A DNA stretch of 64,000 nucleotides, taken from NCBI RefSeq assembly GCF_949628215.1, contig NC_134276.1:103535256-103599255 (forward strand), in the 5' to 3' direction. Positions 28,063 to 40,740 of the stretch are shown in pieces. Origin of the DNA: Phalacrocorax aristotelis (lineage: Eukaryota; Chordata; Aves; Suliformes; Phalacrocoracidae). A program made the position numbers and the translations under genes. Below the pieces are notes generated by a model. The model did no database searches. It saw only the letters and a program-made list of their open reading frames with translations, and was not told the origin of the DNA. Each line of letters opens with the position of its first letter. Position 1 is the first letter of the stretch.

Positions 28063-29605
28063 ATCACAGAATCACAGAATGGTAGGGGTTAGAAGGGACC
28101 TCTAGAGATCATCTTTTCCAACCCCCCTGCTTGAGCAGGGACACCCAGAGCAGGGGGCACAGGACCACATCCAGGCAGGTTTTTAATGTCTCCAGGGAAG
28201 GAGACTCCACAACCTCCCTGGGGCAGTCTGTTCCACTGCTCTGTCAGCCTCACAGTAACAAAGTTTATTCTCATGTTTAGGTGGAACTTCCTGTGTTCCA
28301 GTTTGTGCCCATTGCCCCTTGTCCTGTCCTTGGGCGCCACTGAAAAGAGTCTGGCCTGATCCTCGACACCCACCCTTCATATATTTATAAGTATTGATAA
28401 GATCCCCCCTCAGTCTTCTCTTCTGCAGGCTGAACAAACCCAGGTCTCTCAGCCTTTCCTCATAAGGGAGATGCTCCAGTCCCCTGATCATCTTGGTAGC
28501 TCTCCGCTGGACTTGCTCAAGCGGTTCCATGTCCTTCTTAAACTGGGGAGCCCAGAACTGGACACAGTATTCCAAATGTGGCCTTCCTCGGGTGGAGTAG
28601 AGGGGGATGATAACCTCCCTTGACCTGCTGACCACATTCAGTTTTATGCACCCCAGGATACTGTTGGCCTTCTTGGCCACAAGGGCACATTGCTGGCTCA
28701 GGGTCAGCCAGCTGTCCACCAGCACTCCCAGATCCTTCTCAACAGAGCCTCTTTCCAGCAGGTCAGCCCCCAGCCTGTACTGGTGCATGGGCTTGTTCCT
28801 TCCCAGGTGTAGGACCTTGCACTTGCTCTTGTTGAATTTCATTAGGTTCCCCTTGGTGCAGCTCTCCAGCCTGTCCAGGTCTTGTTGAACGGCAGCACAG
28901 CCTTCTGGTGTATCAGCCACTCCTCCCAGCTTGGTATCATCTACAAACTTGCTGAGGGTACACTCTGTCCCTTCATACAGGTCATTGATGAATATGTTGA
29001 ACAGGACTGGACCCAGCACAGACCCCTGGGGAACACCGGTAGTGAAAGGCCTCCAACCAGACTCTGCCTCCTTGATCACAACACTCTGAGCTCTGCTGTT
29101 CAGCCAGTTCTCAATCCACCTCACTGTCCACCCATCTAACCCACACTTCCTAAGCTTAGCTACAAGGATGTTATGGGAGACAGTGTCAAAAGCCTTGCTG
29201 AAGTCAAGGTAAACAACATCCGCTGGTCTCCCTTCATCTACCCAGCCAGTCACGACATCATAGAAGGCTGTCAGGTTGGTCAAGCATGATCTTGCCTTGG
29301 TGAATGCATGTTGACTACTTCCGATAACCTTCTTTTCCCCTACGTGCCTGGAGTTGACCTCCAGAATGAACTGTTCCCTCACATTTCTGCGGATAGAGGT
29401 GAGGCTGACCGGCCTATAGTTCCCCAGGTCCTCCTTCTTGCCCTTTTTGAAGACTGGAGTGACATTTGCTGTCCTCCAGTCCTCGGGCACCTCTCCTGTC
29501 CTCCATGACCTTTCAAAGATGACGGAGAGTGGCTCAGCAAGAACATCCGCCAGCTCCCTCAGCACTCATGGGCACATCCCGTCAGGGCCCAGGATTTTAG
29601 GAAAT
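28063..29605 (-). mobile_element. CR1 LINE, 5'-truncated copy (reverse transcriptase region and 3' UTR)
   Basis: A minus-strand chicken-repeat-1 (CR1) retrotransposon fragment of about 1.54 kb. The 3' end is at 28063, where two tandem octamer units (ATTCTGTG on the element strand) end the element, as is typical of CR1. The 3' UTR carries the characteristic AGAGGTCCCTTC block. The 5' end fades near 29605, about a third of the way into a full-length element of roughly 4.5 kb, so most of the 5' part is missing, as for nearly all avian CR1 copies. I see no target-site duplication. An in-frame TGA at 29566-29568, where CR1 relatives have Arg (CGA), and two frameshifts near 28370 and 28220 show that it cannot encode a full ORF2. 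It is still the best-preserved transposon in the window. Confidence 0.95.
28183..29565 (-). pseudogene. CR1 ORF2 reverse transcriptase fragment, broken
   Basis: An open stretch of 460 codons covers the reverse transcriptase of a CR1 LINE. Visible motifs in order are NYRPVSLTS at residues 49-57, motif A LDFSKAFD at 120-127 with its catalytic Asp, motif [15 protein letters not shown] at 177-190, and motif C FVDD at 207-210 with both catalytic Asp residues. CR1 proteins usually have FADD at motif C, so Val is a substitution. The frame is lost near 28370. From there the CR1-like C-terminal sequence ([13 protein letters not shown]) continues in a different frame down to about 28225. A further extra C near 28220 shifts the frame again before the 3' UTR. 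The N-terminal endonuclease domain is absent. The ATG at 29565 is only the first Met after the TGA at 29566-29568 and is not a real start. Confidence 0.92.
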
Positions 29606-31097
29606 CCTTTCTACCATAGACATGTATTAACTTTCAGAATGACTGGGCTAATTTAGGAACAGCAAAAAATTCAAAATGCAACTGGCAATGGACAGTTAAA
29701 TCTTTAACATTTTGGCACATCCTCACTTGGCGTGGCTGCTCATCAATGCTGAAGAAACTATAACAATTTACATCTCCTATGAGACTTCATAGACATTCCT
29801 TCTTTACTGCACAACTATAAATAACACAATGTTTTGACTGAAACTGTTTTTAGAGGTGGGATAGCTGGCAGGCCTTTTGGAGTCAAATGCAATAGTGACA
29901 ATGAATGCCACAGTGAAAATGCCAGTGAATTTTCCATGGACAGCCTTTTCTCTCATCTTGTCTGCTGGCTTTTCTGACAAATTCAGGACAGTGTTTTTTT
30001 AAGTGCCTGTCTTGTTACGGTTTTCCTTTCTCCATAATGAAGGCTGGAGCTCAGGCAGGTTTCCCTGTCTTCCAAAGAGCCACTCAGAAAGAGCAAACAA
30101 ATTGGGGAATCCAAACAATTCCAATAGCAAGGTATGAGCAATCTGTCTTCCCTCAATACACATGCCAGACCAATACCCTGACATCATCCTCATTCATCAC
30201 ACAAAATCTATAGCAAGTGCAAACACTCTTTTTCTTCTTTTCAGTTCAGCTTTACTAGGCAGAAACTGTCTAACTCACCATAGGAGAGATGGTCTGTGTA
30301 TATTTTCCTCTTCCTGTTCTTCTATAAATAAGCTGAGTTTTGAATCATTGTCTATTAAACCAACACTGTTTTCCATAACACCTTTGACAGACAAACTGGA
30401 CGGGACGTAACATGTGATCATGGGGTGTCTTTGGTACCGTCATTTAGAGTAAGTCCCTAGCTCTACAAGCAAAGTTTTGTTGACTTCAGTGGACTCAATC
30501 CTGGCATGAAGTCTGGGGCTGAGCAAATGAGGATATCAAAGTGTGGATCCTAAGGAGACCTATACCTTAAGAATATTAACAATGGTGTAAAAGTATTAAA
30601 TCTGAATTCTCCTGACTTCTGTATATAGAGTCAATCTTTGGTTTAGCATTACATTCATGGGATTTTATGCTGTCATTCAGATGCATAAACCAAACATGCC
30701 AACACGCACATACAAATGTTAAGAGTATTTTAAGTTCCTCTAAGATTTTGTAAGCATAGGGGATAAAGCTAAACGGAACAGTTATTCTAATAGAGTATAT
30801 ACAGTAATGTCCTGAATAATTCCAGATGTGTGGTGTCTCAAAGAAGTGAAATCAATCAGTCAAAAGCAATTGGTCTAGTGAAATTACAAACGTGTGTGTG
30901 GAAGTAATAAGACATGAGGGCCTTTGACCACTTCTGTGATTTTTTAAGAGCTGCTAGAGGTCCTTTGTTTGGGGTGGGTTGTTCATTTAGCATCCTAGCC
31001 TTGCTTAAACCTGCAGGAGGCTTTCATACATGAATTAACATGCCTTTTTGCAAGAAGCTGACATGGCATATTTTCATTTCCCCTTAATATGACTGTG

Positions 31098-31138
31098 TTT
31101 ATATATGTACATATATGTGTATGTATATACATATATCT
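31098..31138. repeat. AT-rich palindromic ATGT/ATAC repeat
   Basis: The stretch includes the perfect 16-bp palindrome ATATATGTACATATAT (31101-31116) followed by ATGTATATACAT (31121-31132). It is simple-sequence DNA that could extrude as hairpins. Confidence 0.75.
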
Positions 31139-34100
31139 GTATCAAATAAAAATATATATGTCAAAATTAATTTCACTGTAAAATGCCTTCTTGTATGGAG
31201 TTGCGACTAGGTTTCAGAGCCTGGCAGGGTCTTAATCCAATCTTCAGCACAGCAATGACAGGATATGCCCTGAGCTGTGGCTCAAAGCAGCTCCGCAGTT
31301 CTTCCCTCTGGTACAGAGGGACAAAATTAATGATCAGTTAAAAGAGACTTATGTCCAGCTGAGGCCTCCACCTCAGCTCAGCTCTCTGATGGACGGAAAA
31401 GCTGTAAGCTCAGGTATGGTTTTGATGTAGCTGCTGCTTTGCTGTTTCTTCTCTTTTCTTTCTACCAGGCAAAGCATGGTCCAGGTCCATTGGAGGGCTA
31501 CTCTTCCCCCCACCCTGGAAAGCTGCTGCACAAGCGGTAATTCACCCCAGCCCACCTGACTGTATATTGTCTCTGTGCAGCACCAATCCTCAGGGCACAT
31601 GAATACCTCCCTCCCTCTGCCCTCACATCCCTCCGCATGGACGGGGCCTTTATCCCACGCCTTGATCTCTTCAAGGGACACCAGCCCCCTCGACGATGCA
31701 GCCAAACACAAGCGATTGCTCAGCACTGCATCAGCCCTTGCTCTTCTGCCTTGGCACTTCATCCAGCGCCTCCTCCCTGGAAGCTTGAAGTCTCTTTTTT
31801 GTGCAGTTGGGCTCACACCCTCAGCCGGAACAGGAGAGTGCCTGGGGAGATCTCAAGTCCAGATTCAAAATGTATGCCTAGCTCTTGTTTATGTACAGTG
31901 AAGGCGAGAGCACTATTGCATCTGCAGATACAAATGCATTCAGACTCCAGGGAAATTCAGGGTTCAGACTTGCTGTTGGCCCCTCTTTCCTACTGTGAGC
32001 TGAAGGGAAAACCACATGCCCCACCCCCAAGCAGCTCTGGGTTTGGATCTCACAGCTGGCTGTATTTATAACACGCTTAGGAGTAACTAAATCCTATTCT
32101 GTGACTAAGATGATCATGACGATAACAGGAACATGCTCCACTTTTCCTGAGCAGTTAAGTTCATGCTCTGTGTGTCGTGCAGCAGTTGCATGAGAAAAAA
32201 ATTACAATATATGGGCTGTAAATTTGTTGTCTATGAGGATAAGACTTCATAAAGAATTTTAATAATTTGAGTCAACAGAAACATGAGTTTTCCTTTCTAG
32301 AGTGAGCAGCTACTTCTTCAGATGGCATTAAACGCTCACTGCACAGTAGACTTCAGTAATTAGACAAAGGGGACCCTCAAAGAGTGTCATCAGTGTGGGG
32401 AAACTTCTCAGGTTTAATCACCAAGTTCTCAGTTTTATGGATAACCCTAATGCCAGCCATTAAAAATCCGTTGGTGAATGAAAGCTTTAACCATGTCTGG
32501 CTATGAGCATAATGAGGAAAATAATATTAATCAGGACCACGTTCTGCTTCCTGCTGCTCTTTGTAGTTTCCCGTGTGGCCTGTTTAAAGTCCTTCCCTGC
32601 AATGGGCACAGAGCAACTGGAGGGCAGCGAGTCGGTCACTGGAGTCAGCGGAAGGTTTCCTCTGGCCTTCAGTAGAGCAAGGCACTTGGGAATTCACCTG
32701 GACTTCTCAACAAAAAATCACAGAGCTACAAACGGGACTTCGGCATAAAATGTTGACATGTTTTTGGTAAACAAGGGGGCATAAAGCCACATTGCAAATC
32801 ACCCGGTTTGCTCTACATATTTCTAGGGCTCTCTGAGAACAAGGCCAACATAATCTCTTTGAAATCATGCAATAGCCGTGGGCAAATCTGAACTACCAGC
32901 TTGCTGCAGGAAAGCTGTGGGAGTGCCTCACCAGTGCTCACCATCGTCTCCCTGCCTCGCATGTAAGATCTGCCTGGCCAAGATGCCAGCCCTGCTCAAT
33001 GTTCTGTGTCTCCAGGCCCATACACTGTATCTTGGTTGTATCTCATGCTGCCAAAAGGCACTGGAAAGGGTCCAGCTGCCTTGCAAGCTCTCTTCCCTGC
33101 AAATTACTGCAGCACTAGGTTAGCGATGACACAGCCAGGTGGACAGTATGTTGCTTCTGGTTTTTTGGAAGACGAGCAAAGGACTTGACTGACTTCCAGC
33201 TAGCACTGCAGTATATAAATTATGTTGGTGTGTGGAGTATTTGGCAGGAGGAATGCCCCATAGCAAGAGTACAAACACACTGGCCCGAAGCCCCAGTATT
33301 TATCAGAACCAGAGGAACCGTTCAGCGCACGCAGGAGTGCCTGCAAGGCCATCCTTGCCGGAGGAAGCTCAATCTCCAGCCCCAGCAGAGGGGCAGCCCT
33401 GAGAGAGGCTGCGGTGGGGAGAGGTTAATCCTGCTTGATGGCTTCTAGAAAGACTCGTGCAATTTCTGTAGCCTTTAGTCACGGGGTATTACGGTGGACA
33501 GGAACAGCATGGGAATGCTGCTTCAGCTATTTAATAAGAAAGGAGATTTTGCTGTGCATATAAAACTAATCACAGCCTGTTTGTCTCTGGTTTCTGTAAC
33601 ATTTGTGGGGGATCTGGGCTCCTGGGTGAGGGAACAGGGACTTTGTGGAATTGCGCTCATATCTGCAGCGCTTGGGATGCTTTCTGGGCAAGAGTCACAT
33701 CCTGCTGGAAGAGTGCAAGGCAATGGAGAAATGGTCAGTGGCAACTTTGTCAGTTGCTGTACTATTCATCAGAGAGATAAGTGGATTTTAGATGCACTGA
33801 AAGCTTCCTCTGTATTACTCATCCTGCGACACAGTGTCTGTGCCAGTGACAGCAACATGATAATGAACAGTTTTGCTTATTCGCTGGGTTAGATACCCTC
33901 CCCTGGGGGTAACTTTTCTCTCCTCTTCAGTGACAAAGTTGGAAAAGTGGAATCGTGTTTGTAAATGAATGATGAGAAAGAAAAGAAAACTGAAAACCTG
34001 AAACCCAGCTCTCCCAACAAGGTTTTCAAGACCAAACAAACCATGCTAAAATGTGAAATTGTTCTTTTGGTCACTCTAGGGAATCCAGTGAGTGAGCCAG

Positions 34101-37100
34101 GACATGGGGGCAGGAGTGGGCACAGGTGACCTGCGAGGCAGCGTGACACAGGCCTTGGGAGCTGCAGTGGGGCTCCTGTGGGTGGGGGTGTGCATGGGGC
34201 TCCCGAGAAAGGCTACTCAGGGCCATCTGGGACTGCATATGATTATGCCTGAGTTGGCTTTTGTAGCAAGGAGAGTCAAAGGTGAGGAAAGCAGGGAAAA
34301 CAGGTTGCAAACATGCAACCTTAGCTTCCAAAGGGAGGTCTGCATCCCCCGGGAGGCTGAGGCACTGGGACTGGACCTGGGATGGAGATGGACAGCACAT
34401 CTCATAGCTCAAGCAAGTGCTACAGGAGTCCAAAAGCAGAGTTTTTTCTGCCCTGTGCTTAGTCTCTGGTGGAATTGGGCATGCCTCCACGAAGCCTTCA
34501 GCAGCTGTCTCTTTGCCAGCAGCCCAGGAAGTGGCAGGGGCAGCTCTTCGGGGCAGTGGGGTGGCTGTGGTGGCTAAGGAATGGCAGATCACCTTTCCTA
34601 TGGCAAGGGCTGCTCCCGCTGACGGGCACACACTGACCTCTGTGTGGGCACGCTCTGCAGCTGAGTATTTTAATGTGACTGTCACCGTCACCCTGTCTTC
34701 ATGACCAGATTAAGTCAGTTTTAAGGCATTTTCAAAGCAGTAACCACAGAATATTTTTAACTGACTTGTGCTTGCAAGAAAAATATAGTCACTTTTATTT
34801 AAATATAACCTGAAATTACTCAGCCCACATTCACAGGGCATGTCAAGTGGGATGTGTAATGCCAACATGTCCTACAAACATCATGACATAGCTATATATG
34901 GTGGAGCATCCATTTTATATAAAAAGCCCTGTGCTGAGCATGAAGTGAATGGCTTTTCGACACCTGATGCTTAGAAGGGGAACACCATAAAATCAGCTGC
35001 TAAAGAGGCTTCTGCCTGTTTTGCTGCCATAATGTTCTGTCCAAAATAACACGCTCCCTCTGCATGCAGCAGTTTAACATCTCCTTGTCGTGAAGGTGAT
35101 GCCTTACACAGAACAGATGCCCTTCCACATGGAGGCTTTGGGAAAGAAACCTTTACCAGCATTAACTCTTGATAAACAGGACTGCCTCCAGCCAGGCCCT
35201 GGTCATCTGTGCTGGGGCCATCTAAAAGTTTATTGCTCTTGGTATGCCTGTCCCTGGAAGCTGACACCCCTGTTGCAGGGGTAACTGAGGAAGTGGTGTG
35301 TCATCGGGTCTGATGGCAACTCACATTGTTGGTGGCTGAGGGGTGGCACACCACCCAGCCCACCGCCCCTGATCTGAGGGGTCTGGCAGGCAAACAGGGC
35401 TGCAAGTGGGTCAGTAAATTAACTCAGCCTGGCTCACAGAAGCTCAGCCAGACACACCTCTGTGACTAAACCCCCTCACAGCAATTCATTCCCTATGCTT
35501 TTAGAGGGAAACCTGCTCTTGTGGGCCGAATGGGAAGAGCAGAGCCCCCGTAGGCTCAACAGGAAAGCACCCTGCAGGCTGAGGGTTGTCCTAGGGCCAC
35601 CTGGCATTTGGGCCATGTTCCTACTCAATACCAAACATTCTGACTCTGCTGAGGTGGTTTATATCAGTCTGGGATCTGGCCCTCAGTCTTTACAAAAGTC
35701 TCCCAGTGATTTTTACCAGATCACGGCACGTGGCACATTGCAGGTTTCTCCATTGAGATTTCACGTTATCCACTATTGCCAAATCAGGAAGGCTCCATCC
35801 AGTTTAATCATCCCACTGGTGCTGGGCTGCTCCACAGATAAAACTGTAAACTAATAGGAAATTTTCCTCTAAAAGTAGGATGGTGCAGTACTAGAATCCC
35901 CCACCTTCATTTATGATTAAAAAAAACCCAAACCCCAATGAATTATAACAAGCCATTGGAATTGCCATTATTCTTCCTCCAAGGAAAAAGTTACCATCAT
36001 AAGTAACAAAAAACAACCGACACAGAGCAAAGTTGCATGCTCCTGCCAAGTGCAGAATTAACAGAAGATAGCATTATACCTGTTTTGTAGCTATCAAACT
36101 CAGAAAAACATGAGGATCTGAAACAGAAATAATAAACAGATAGGAGAAAATAGGCCAGGGGCAAATACAGACATGATCTACCATGGAGAGATTTTTCAGG
36201 CTTTAGTGACAGAAGACATTTGGATTCAGAAATTTTTGCTGGAGGCCATCGCTTGCTGGGAAAGCTGAGACCATAACGCCTTTCAGATCTCTTTCAAGAC
36301 AGCCTGGCGTGCGTGTGGCCATGCAAGGCTAACACGAGTTAATGAAACAAGTGGCAGCATTTTATAATCCATGCAAACACTGAAATTATTTTTCTAGCAT
36401 ATCCTGTGTTACTGTATTATTGCTATATTGACTCTTTTATATTAGGGTGGATCTGGACCTCCTGCATCATCATTTACGAAGACAGCATGTTCATCTGATT
36501 GTAGGAATTTTTACTGTATGAATGTCAGTTTAATAAATGAATGTTGGTTGATAAAGAAAAAAACAAGGATATGGGGAGGAAGAGTGGCTCAGTCTTTCAT
36601 CTGCTGTGAAGGTTATTGAGGGACAGTGGAGGAGCCATGGGGGCTGAGCCGTGTGACGTGACAGCCTGCAGAGCCTCTGACAAATAGGCTTTGACAAGAG
36701 CAATTGACAAAAACATGAGCCAGTGCCTGAATTTTAAGGAATTTCTGCTTTTTGTTGTTGTTGTAGCTTTCAGGAAGGCTGTTGTCAGGCAGCTGTTTGA
36801 TGCAAAGCAGAGTGATATATTACACCATCCCTGTGGGGATCTGAGGGAGATGAACATATGATAACCCACCCTCTGGCCACCCATCTTCACCACGTCACAC
36901 GCAAGGTGCCTGGTGGCCCCTACCCAGCCTCCTGCCTTGCTTCGGTGCTGATGGGTCATCTCCCACCTCTGAGGGGCCCACGAGAAGAGCTATATGCATT
37001 GCATTAACAAACAGGCCCTGCCTGATTTCCCCATGGTACCTGAGGGGAAATTCCCTCTAAGCATCTGTAAAACTAATTTAGACTTTCCTCCTAACCCCCA

Positions 37101-37599
37101 CATAAATGTTCCTTTTTGCAGGGCCTGCAAAAAATAGACACAACTTCTGGATTCAGAGAAGACAGTTTATCACACTAGCCAAAATTAACTCCTTGTTACC
37201 CTGTCTTCCTCCATTTGTTTGCTGTAGGCTGCAGTACCATCTTCATCGTGGGTGTTTGCACAGCACTTAGCATAAATTCCTCTCTGGTCCAGGCATTCCA
37301 GCTACCCACATAATATATTAAAGCAACAAGTAGCTCTCTCACAGGGCTTTAGCTGGGACAGGCACACATTGTTTGTTCCTCTAAAATCCTGTTCTCTTTG
37401 TTTCCTTCCAAATATTTAAACAAACAGTATTTTCATTTCAGGCTCTTTAACTCTTTCCCACACCTTGTGAAATCTTCCCAAAGAAAAGTGCCAGGATTCC
37501 CAAATCCTGCTGATCGTGGTTAACAGATATGTGCATGTGGAGGACACACACCCAGAGCTTCATTTGCGCCTCAAGAGCTCTATAAAATCCTACCCCTGG

Positions 37600-37647
37600 C
37601 TCTGTTTTCACAGCAGATATTTATCCCGTCTCTGTTTTCACAGCAGA
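37600..37647. repeat. Short direct repeat, 30-bp period
   Basis: TCTGTTTTCACAGCAGA occurs at 37601 and again at 37631, separated by about 13 bp of different sequence. Confidence 0.8.
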
Positions 37648-38074
37648 CTCAAGCAACGAGCTTGGAAGGCAGTCAACACTTGTGAGCTACGCCAGCTTTA
37701 GGGTTGCTTTACACACATGGAGCTGCATAGAGGAAAAACTAGTCCTATCCTTTCATTTCAGTGGTTTTACCTTAAAATAGAATTTATAGCTTTGCCTTGA
37801 AAAATTAGCAGCATAAAACTTCATAGCCAGCTGAAGACAGATACACATTTCAGTCAGAATACTAGAAATGCAGGGTGGGAAGGAACGGGCTGGAGCAAGG
37901 TGCCGAGACCCTGAGCGGTTCAGACAACCAATCCCTCCCTGAGAGGTCAGAAAGGTGGGCAGAGAGTTCAACCTTCATGTAGGACTGTGCTCAGCATCTA
38001 TGAAAAAAATGAACAGCAGGAGTAAAAAGTCGCAAAGCCATCACTGCAGTGTGCCACAGGGAGAAAACAAGAGA

Positions 38075-39645
38075 AAGCAGGGAGAAAACCAAGCCCTTAG
38101 TGAAGCTGGAGAGACAAAGCCTGGAGGTGCAGTTGGTGAGCAAGAAGGGAATTGTTGGGCTGCAAAGAGGGGTTGGCTGTGCGGCACCTAGGCTGTGTCT
38201 GGAGGGCCTTGCACAAAGCCTGTCCATCAATTATGGTTAGAGTTAGGGTAAGGTTTTGGGTTCAGAGAGGTTGACAGAAAAAGCCTGGAGGTGCAATTAG
38301 AGCATGGATGGAAAAGGAAGTGTGGGTTGACAGGAGAGGTTGACTGTGAGATATTTTTCAACTTGGGCAAAGCCCTTGTCTAGAGTTTGATTTTCAGTTA
38401 GGGCTAGATTTGAAAGAGAAAGAAATCAAGGACTTGCAGTTGGAATTAGGATGAAAAGAAGCTGGCCATGGATATGATGCTTTGCTCAAAGGGCTTGGTT
38501 GTGAGATATTTTTCCTTAGGGCAATAGCAAGATGACCTTGTCTGAAGGGAAAACTTCATGTTGCCATTAGGTTGGCCATTGACATTATGGTTGATAGAGG
38601 GAGGGGGTCTGGATGTTGAGCTTTCATGTGGATGGAAAAGAACTGCCCAAGGGACTTGATGGCTGCCAAGAGAGCTTGATTGCAAGAGGGTTTTTTTGGG
38701 CTATCTGGGTGACCTGTGCAAAGATCAGCCTTCACGGAGGGTTACAGTTAGGGTTAAGGGTGCAGGATGGAGGTAGCATGAAAGTACAATCATTATGTGT
38801 AACAGGAAAGATGTCTGCAGGAGAGCTTGGCTATGAGATTCTTTTTGTATGAGGTATATCTGGAGGGCCATGTCCAAAGGCTGTCCCTTAAGTAAGGTTA
38901 GGGCCATGGCTACGGTTGAGGAAGGAAGGCAGCCCAGAGTTGCGGTTGACTTGGTGATGGAAAGGGACTACTCAGAGGAAGTGTGGTGCCAGGAGAACTT
39001 GGCTGTGAGTTATTTTTCAGTTTGGGCAATGTCTAGGGCACCTTGTCCAAACACCAAACATTGATAGTCAGTTAGTGTTAGGTTTGGGGTTTGGGTTTGA
39101 GTTAAGAAAGGGAGATGGTTGGAGTTGCTATTGTCTTGGGGTGGAGAAGGCTTCTGCAAAAGGGAAGCATGAACTGCCAAGAGAGCTTGGATGCAAGGTA
39201 TTTTTTATTTGGGTAATGCCTGGGGCTCCTTGCCATGACTCAATTGTCAGTTAGCATTAGGGTTAGGACTGCGAGAGGGAGAAATCATGGCACTGCATTT
39301 GACATCAGGATGAAAAGGGAAGTGTGGGCTGCTGAGGGAGCTTGGCAATGAGGTAGATTTTGTCTGGTTACTCTCTCCAAAGTTTGGCCATCCATTACTC
39401 TTTAGGTAAGCATAGGCTTAGGCTTGGGGTTCAAAGTGAGCCCAGAGTGGCTGTTGGAGAGGGGCTTGAAGGGTGCTGCCAAGGTGAAGGGTGGGCTGTG
39501 GAAAGAGCTTGGCTGTGAAACAGATTTATATGGCATATATCTGCGGGACCTTGTCTAGCAGTCTGCCTTCCAGAGAGAGAAAGCCTAGTGCTGTTTTTGG
39601 AAAGAGGCCACCCGAGGAAAGTCTTGGCTGCAAGTCAAAGGCAAA
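38075..39645. repeat. Degenerate tandem array, about 9-10 units of ~165 bp with TTAGGG-like blocks
   Basis: A recurring pattern runs through about 1.6 kb. Each unit has a GA-rich block (AGAAAAAGCCTGGAGGTGCA in the best cases), a GGATGGAAAAGGAAGTGTGG block, a GAGAGCTTGGCTGTGAGATA anchor, a TTTTTC..TTGGGCAATGTCTGG block, a CCTTGTCCAAAGGCTGTCC block, and a short run of GTTAGGGTTAGG-like hexamers. The anchors lie near 38169, 38335, 38490, 38670, 38821, 38993, 39181, 39335, 39502 and 39617, so spacing is 150-190 bp apart from a shorter last step. The telomere-like blocks lie near 38234, 38396, 38565, 38741, 38893, 39070, 39250 and 39394. Units are diverged from one another and no open frame spans them. 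I do not recognise a named satellite. It could be an old minisatellite or a relic of a subtelomeric repeat. Confidence 0.85.
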
Positions 39646-40678
39646 TAGTTCAGGTCCTCCCATTCAGGTGCTCCTTACTTGTCTGCAGCATAGTCCAGAC
39701 CCCACATTGAGCAACTGGTACAAACCTGGAGCAATTCTGTACCAGTATGGGTCTACCGTTTTTTGTCTGTGTGTGGAGAATAACAGAAAATGGTAGTGTA
39801 AGCTTGAGGTTATTATTTCTGCTTAACCTCCTCCTCGTGTCCCAGATATAAATTTTGTTCCCGTGTGTTGCACAGAGCCCTTATCTGGATTGCAGGACTG
39901 GTTTGAAAATATTGTGATTTAACAATGCTTGCTTTAACATGACTCTCTTGGTCATGATTTAGGAGTGAAGGTGTGGGAATTTTATTATCACAGGTTGGCC
40001 TAGCTGCCAAGTTTTAAACATTTCTGTCTATGATCAGCTTGTTCCACCTGCCTCCTGCTACACCCCATTCCTGCATCCAGCCTCTTTGCAGGGCTATTTG
40101 TCTGCTCCTGTCCCCTGTGACAGCTCCAGGTGAGCTCAGGGGCTGGGCCTGGCCCATGGGATATGGTCACACGGTCCCAGCACAGTACTGCTGCTGGGGA
40201 CAAGCCTTTCTGCACACAGTGCTTGGGGAACCTTGCAAGAAGGCATTTTTCCCAGCTGCAGCTTGAGAGGTGGCCTCTTCCCCATCACACTCCCCGGGGC
40301 CACGTGGCATGTGGGGTGCTCATGTGTGCAACAAAACTGGAAGCATGAGAGTCAGGGGAGCTGCTAGGAGAAGTGACTGCTGTATCTCACCAATTCATTG
40401 ATCAAAATACTACCTGCTTAAGCCTTGCTGCCAGCATCCTCTCCATGGGGACAAGTCCCTGAAGCTTAGGGGAGAGAGTATGCAGCTCACCAAGGACACC
40501 ACATCTGTCTGCAGCTGCTCTCTGCCCTCTGTTATCACCTGCAGAGGAGCAGCACAAGGGACATTTCAGAGTTCCCTGAGCAGAGCTAGCTTTACCCATC
40601 CATCTGGCATTGCCACCTTTTGGAAGGAGTTAATCATGTGCAGAGTTTGGGAGTATTAGGAATTTGCTTCTTGGTTTT
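39646..40678. other. Non-coding; nothing recognised
   Basis: This is a short interval between the tandem array and a CR1 tail. Only overlapping short open frames are present. Confidence 0.5.
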
Positions 40679-40740
40679 GGGGGGTTGGACAAGATGATCT
40701 CCAGAGGTCCCTTCCAACCCCTACCATTCTGTGATTCTGA
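40679..40740 (+). mobile_element. CR1 LINE 3' end, very short copy
   Basis: About 60 bp of CR1 3' UTR on the plus strand: a GGTTGGACAAGATGATCT block, the AGAGGTCCCTTCCAACCCC block, and a terminal ATTCTGTGATTCTGA octamer remnant. It is nearly the same subfamily as the copy at 28.06-29.6 kb, in the opposite orientation. Only the extreme 3' end was inserted or kept. Confidence 0.9.

Larger units (their letters stand above)
29606..38074. other. Non-coding stretch without a supported gene
   Basis: No recognisable exon was found. Open frames such as 34071-34691 (minus) and 34092-34577 (plus) lie on top of each other and lack familiar motifs. Small simple repeats are listed separately. Confidence 0.5.

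Noticed and set aside
34071..34691. 206-codon open frame on the minus strand with a 161-codon frame opposite
   Set aside because: Both strands are open over the same GC-rich interval, which points to composition. The Cys/Ser/Ala-rich translation has no familiar domain.
38075..39645. CRISPR array or true telomere
   Set aside because: The units are long and diverged with no constant repeat and unique spacer layout, and the TTAGGG-like hexamers are short and mutated rather than a continuous run.
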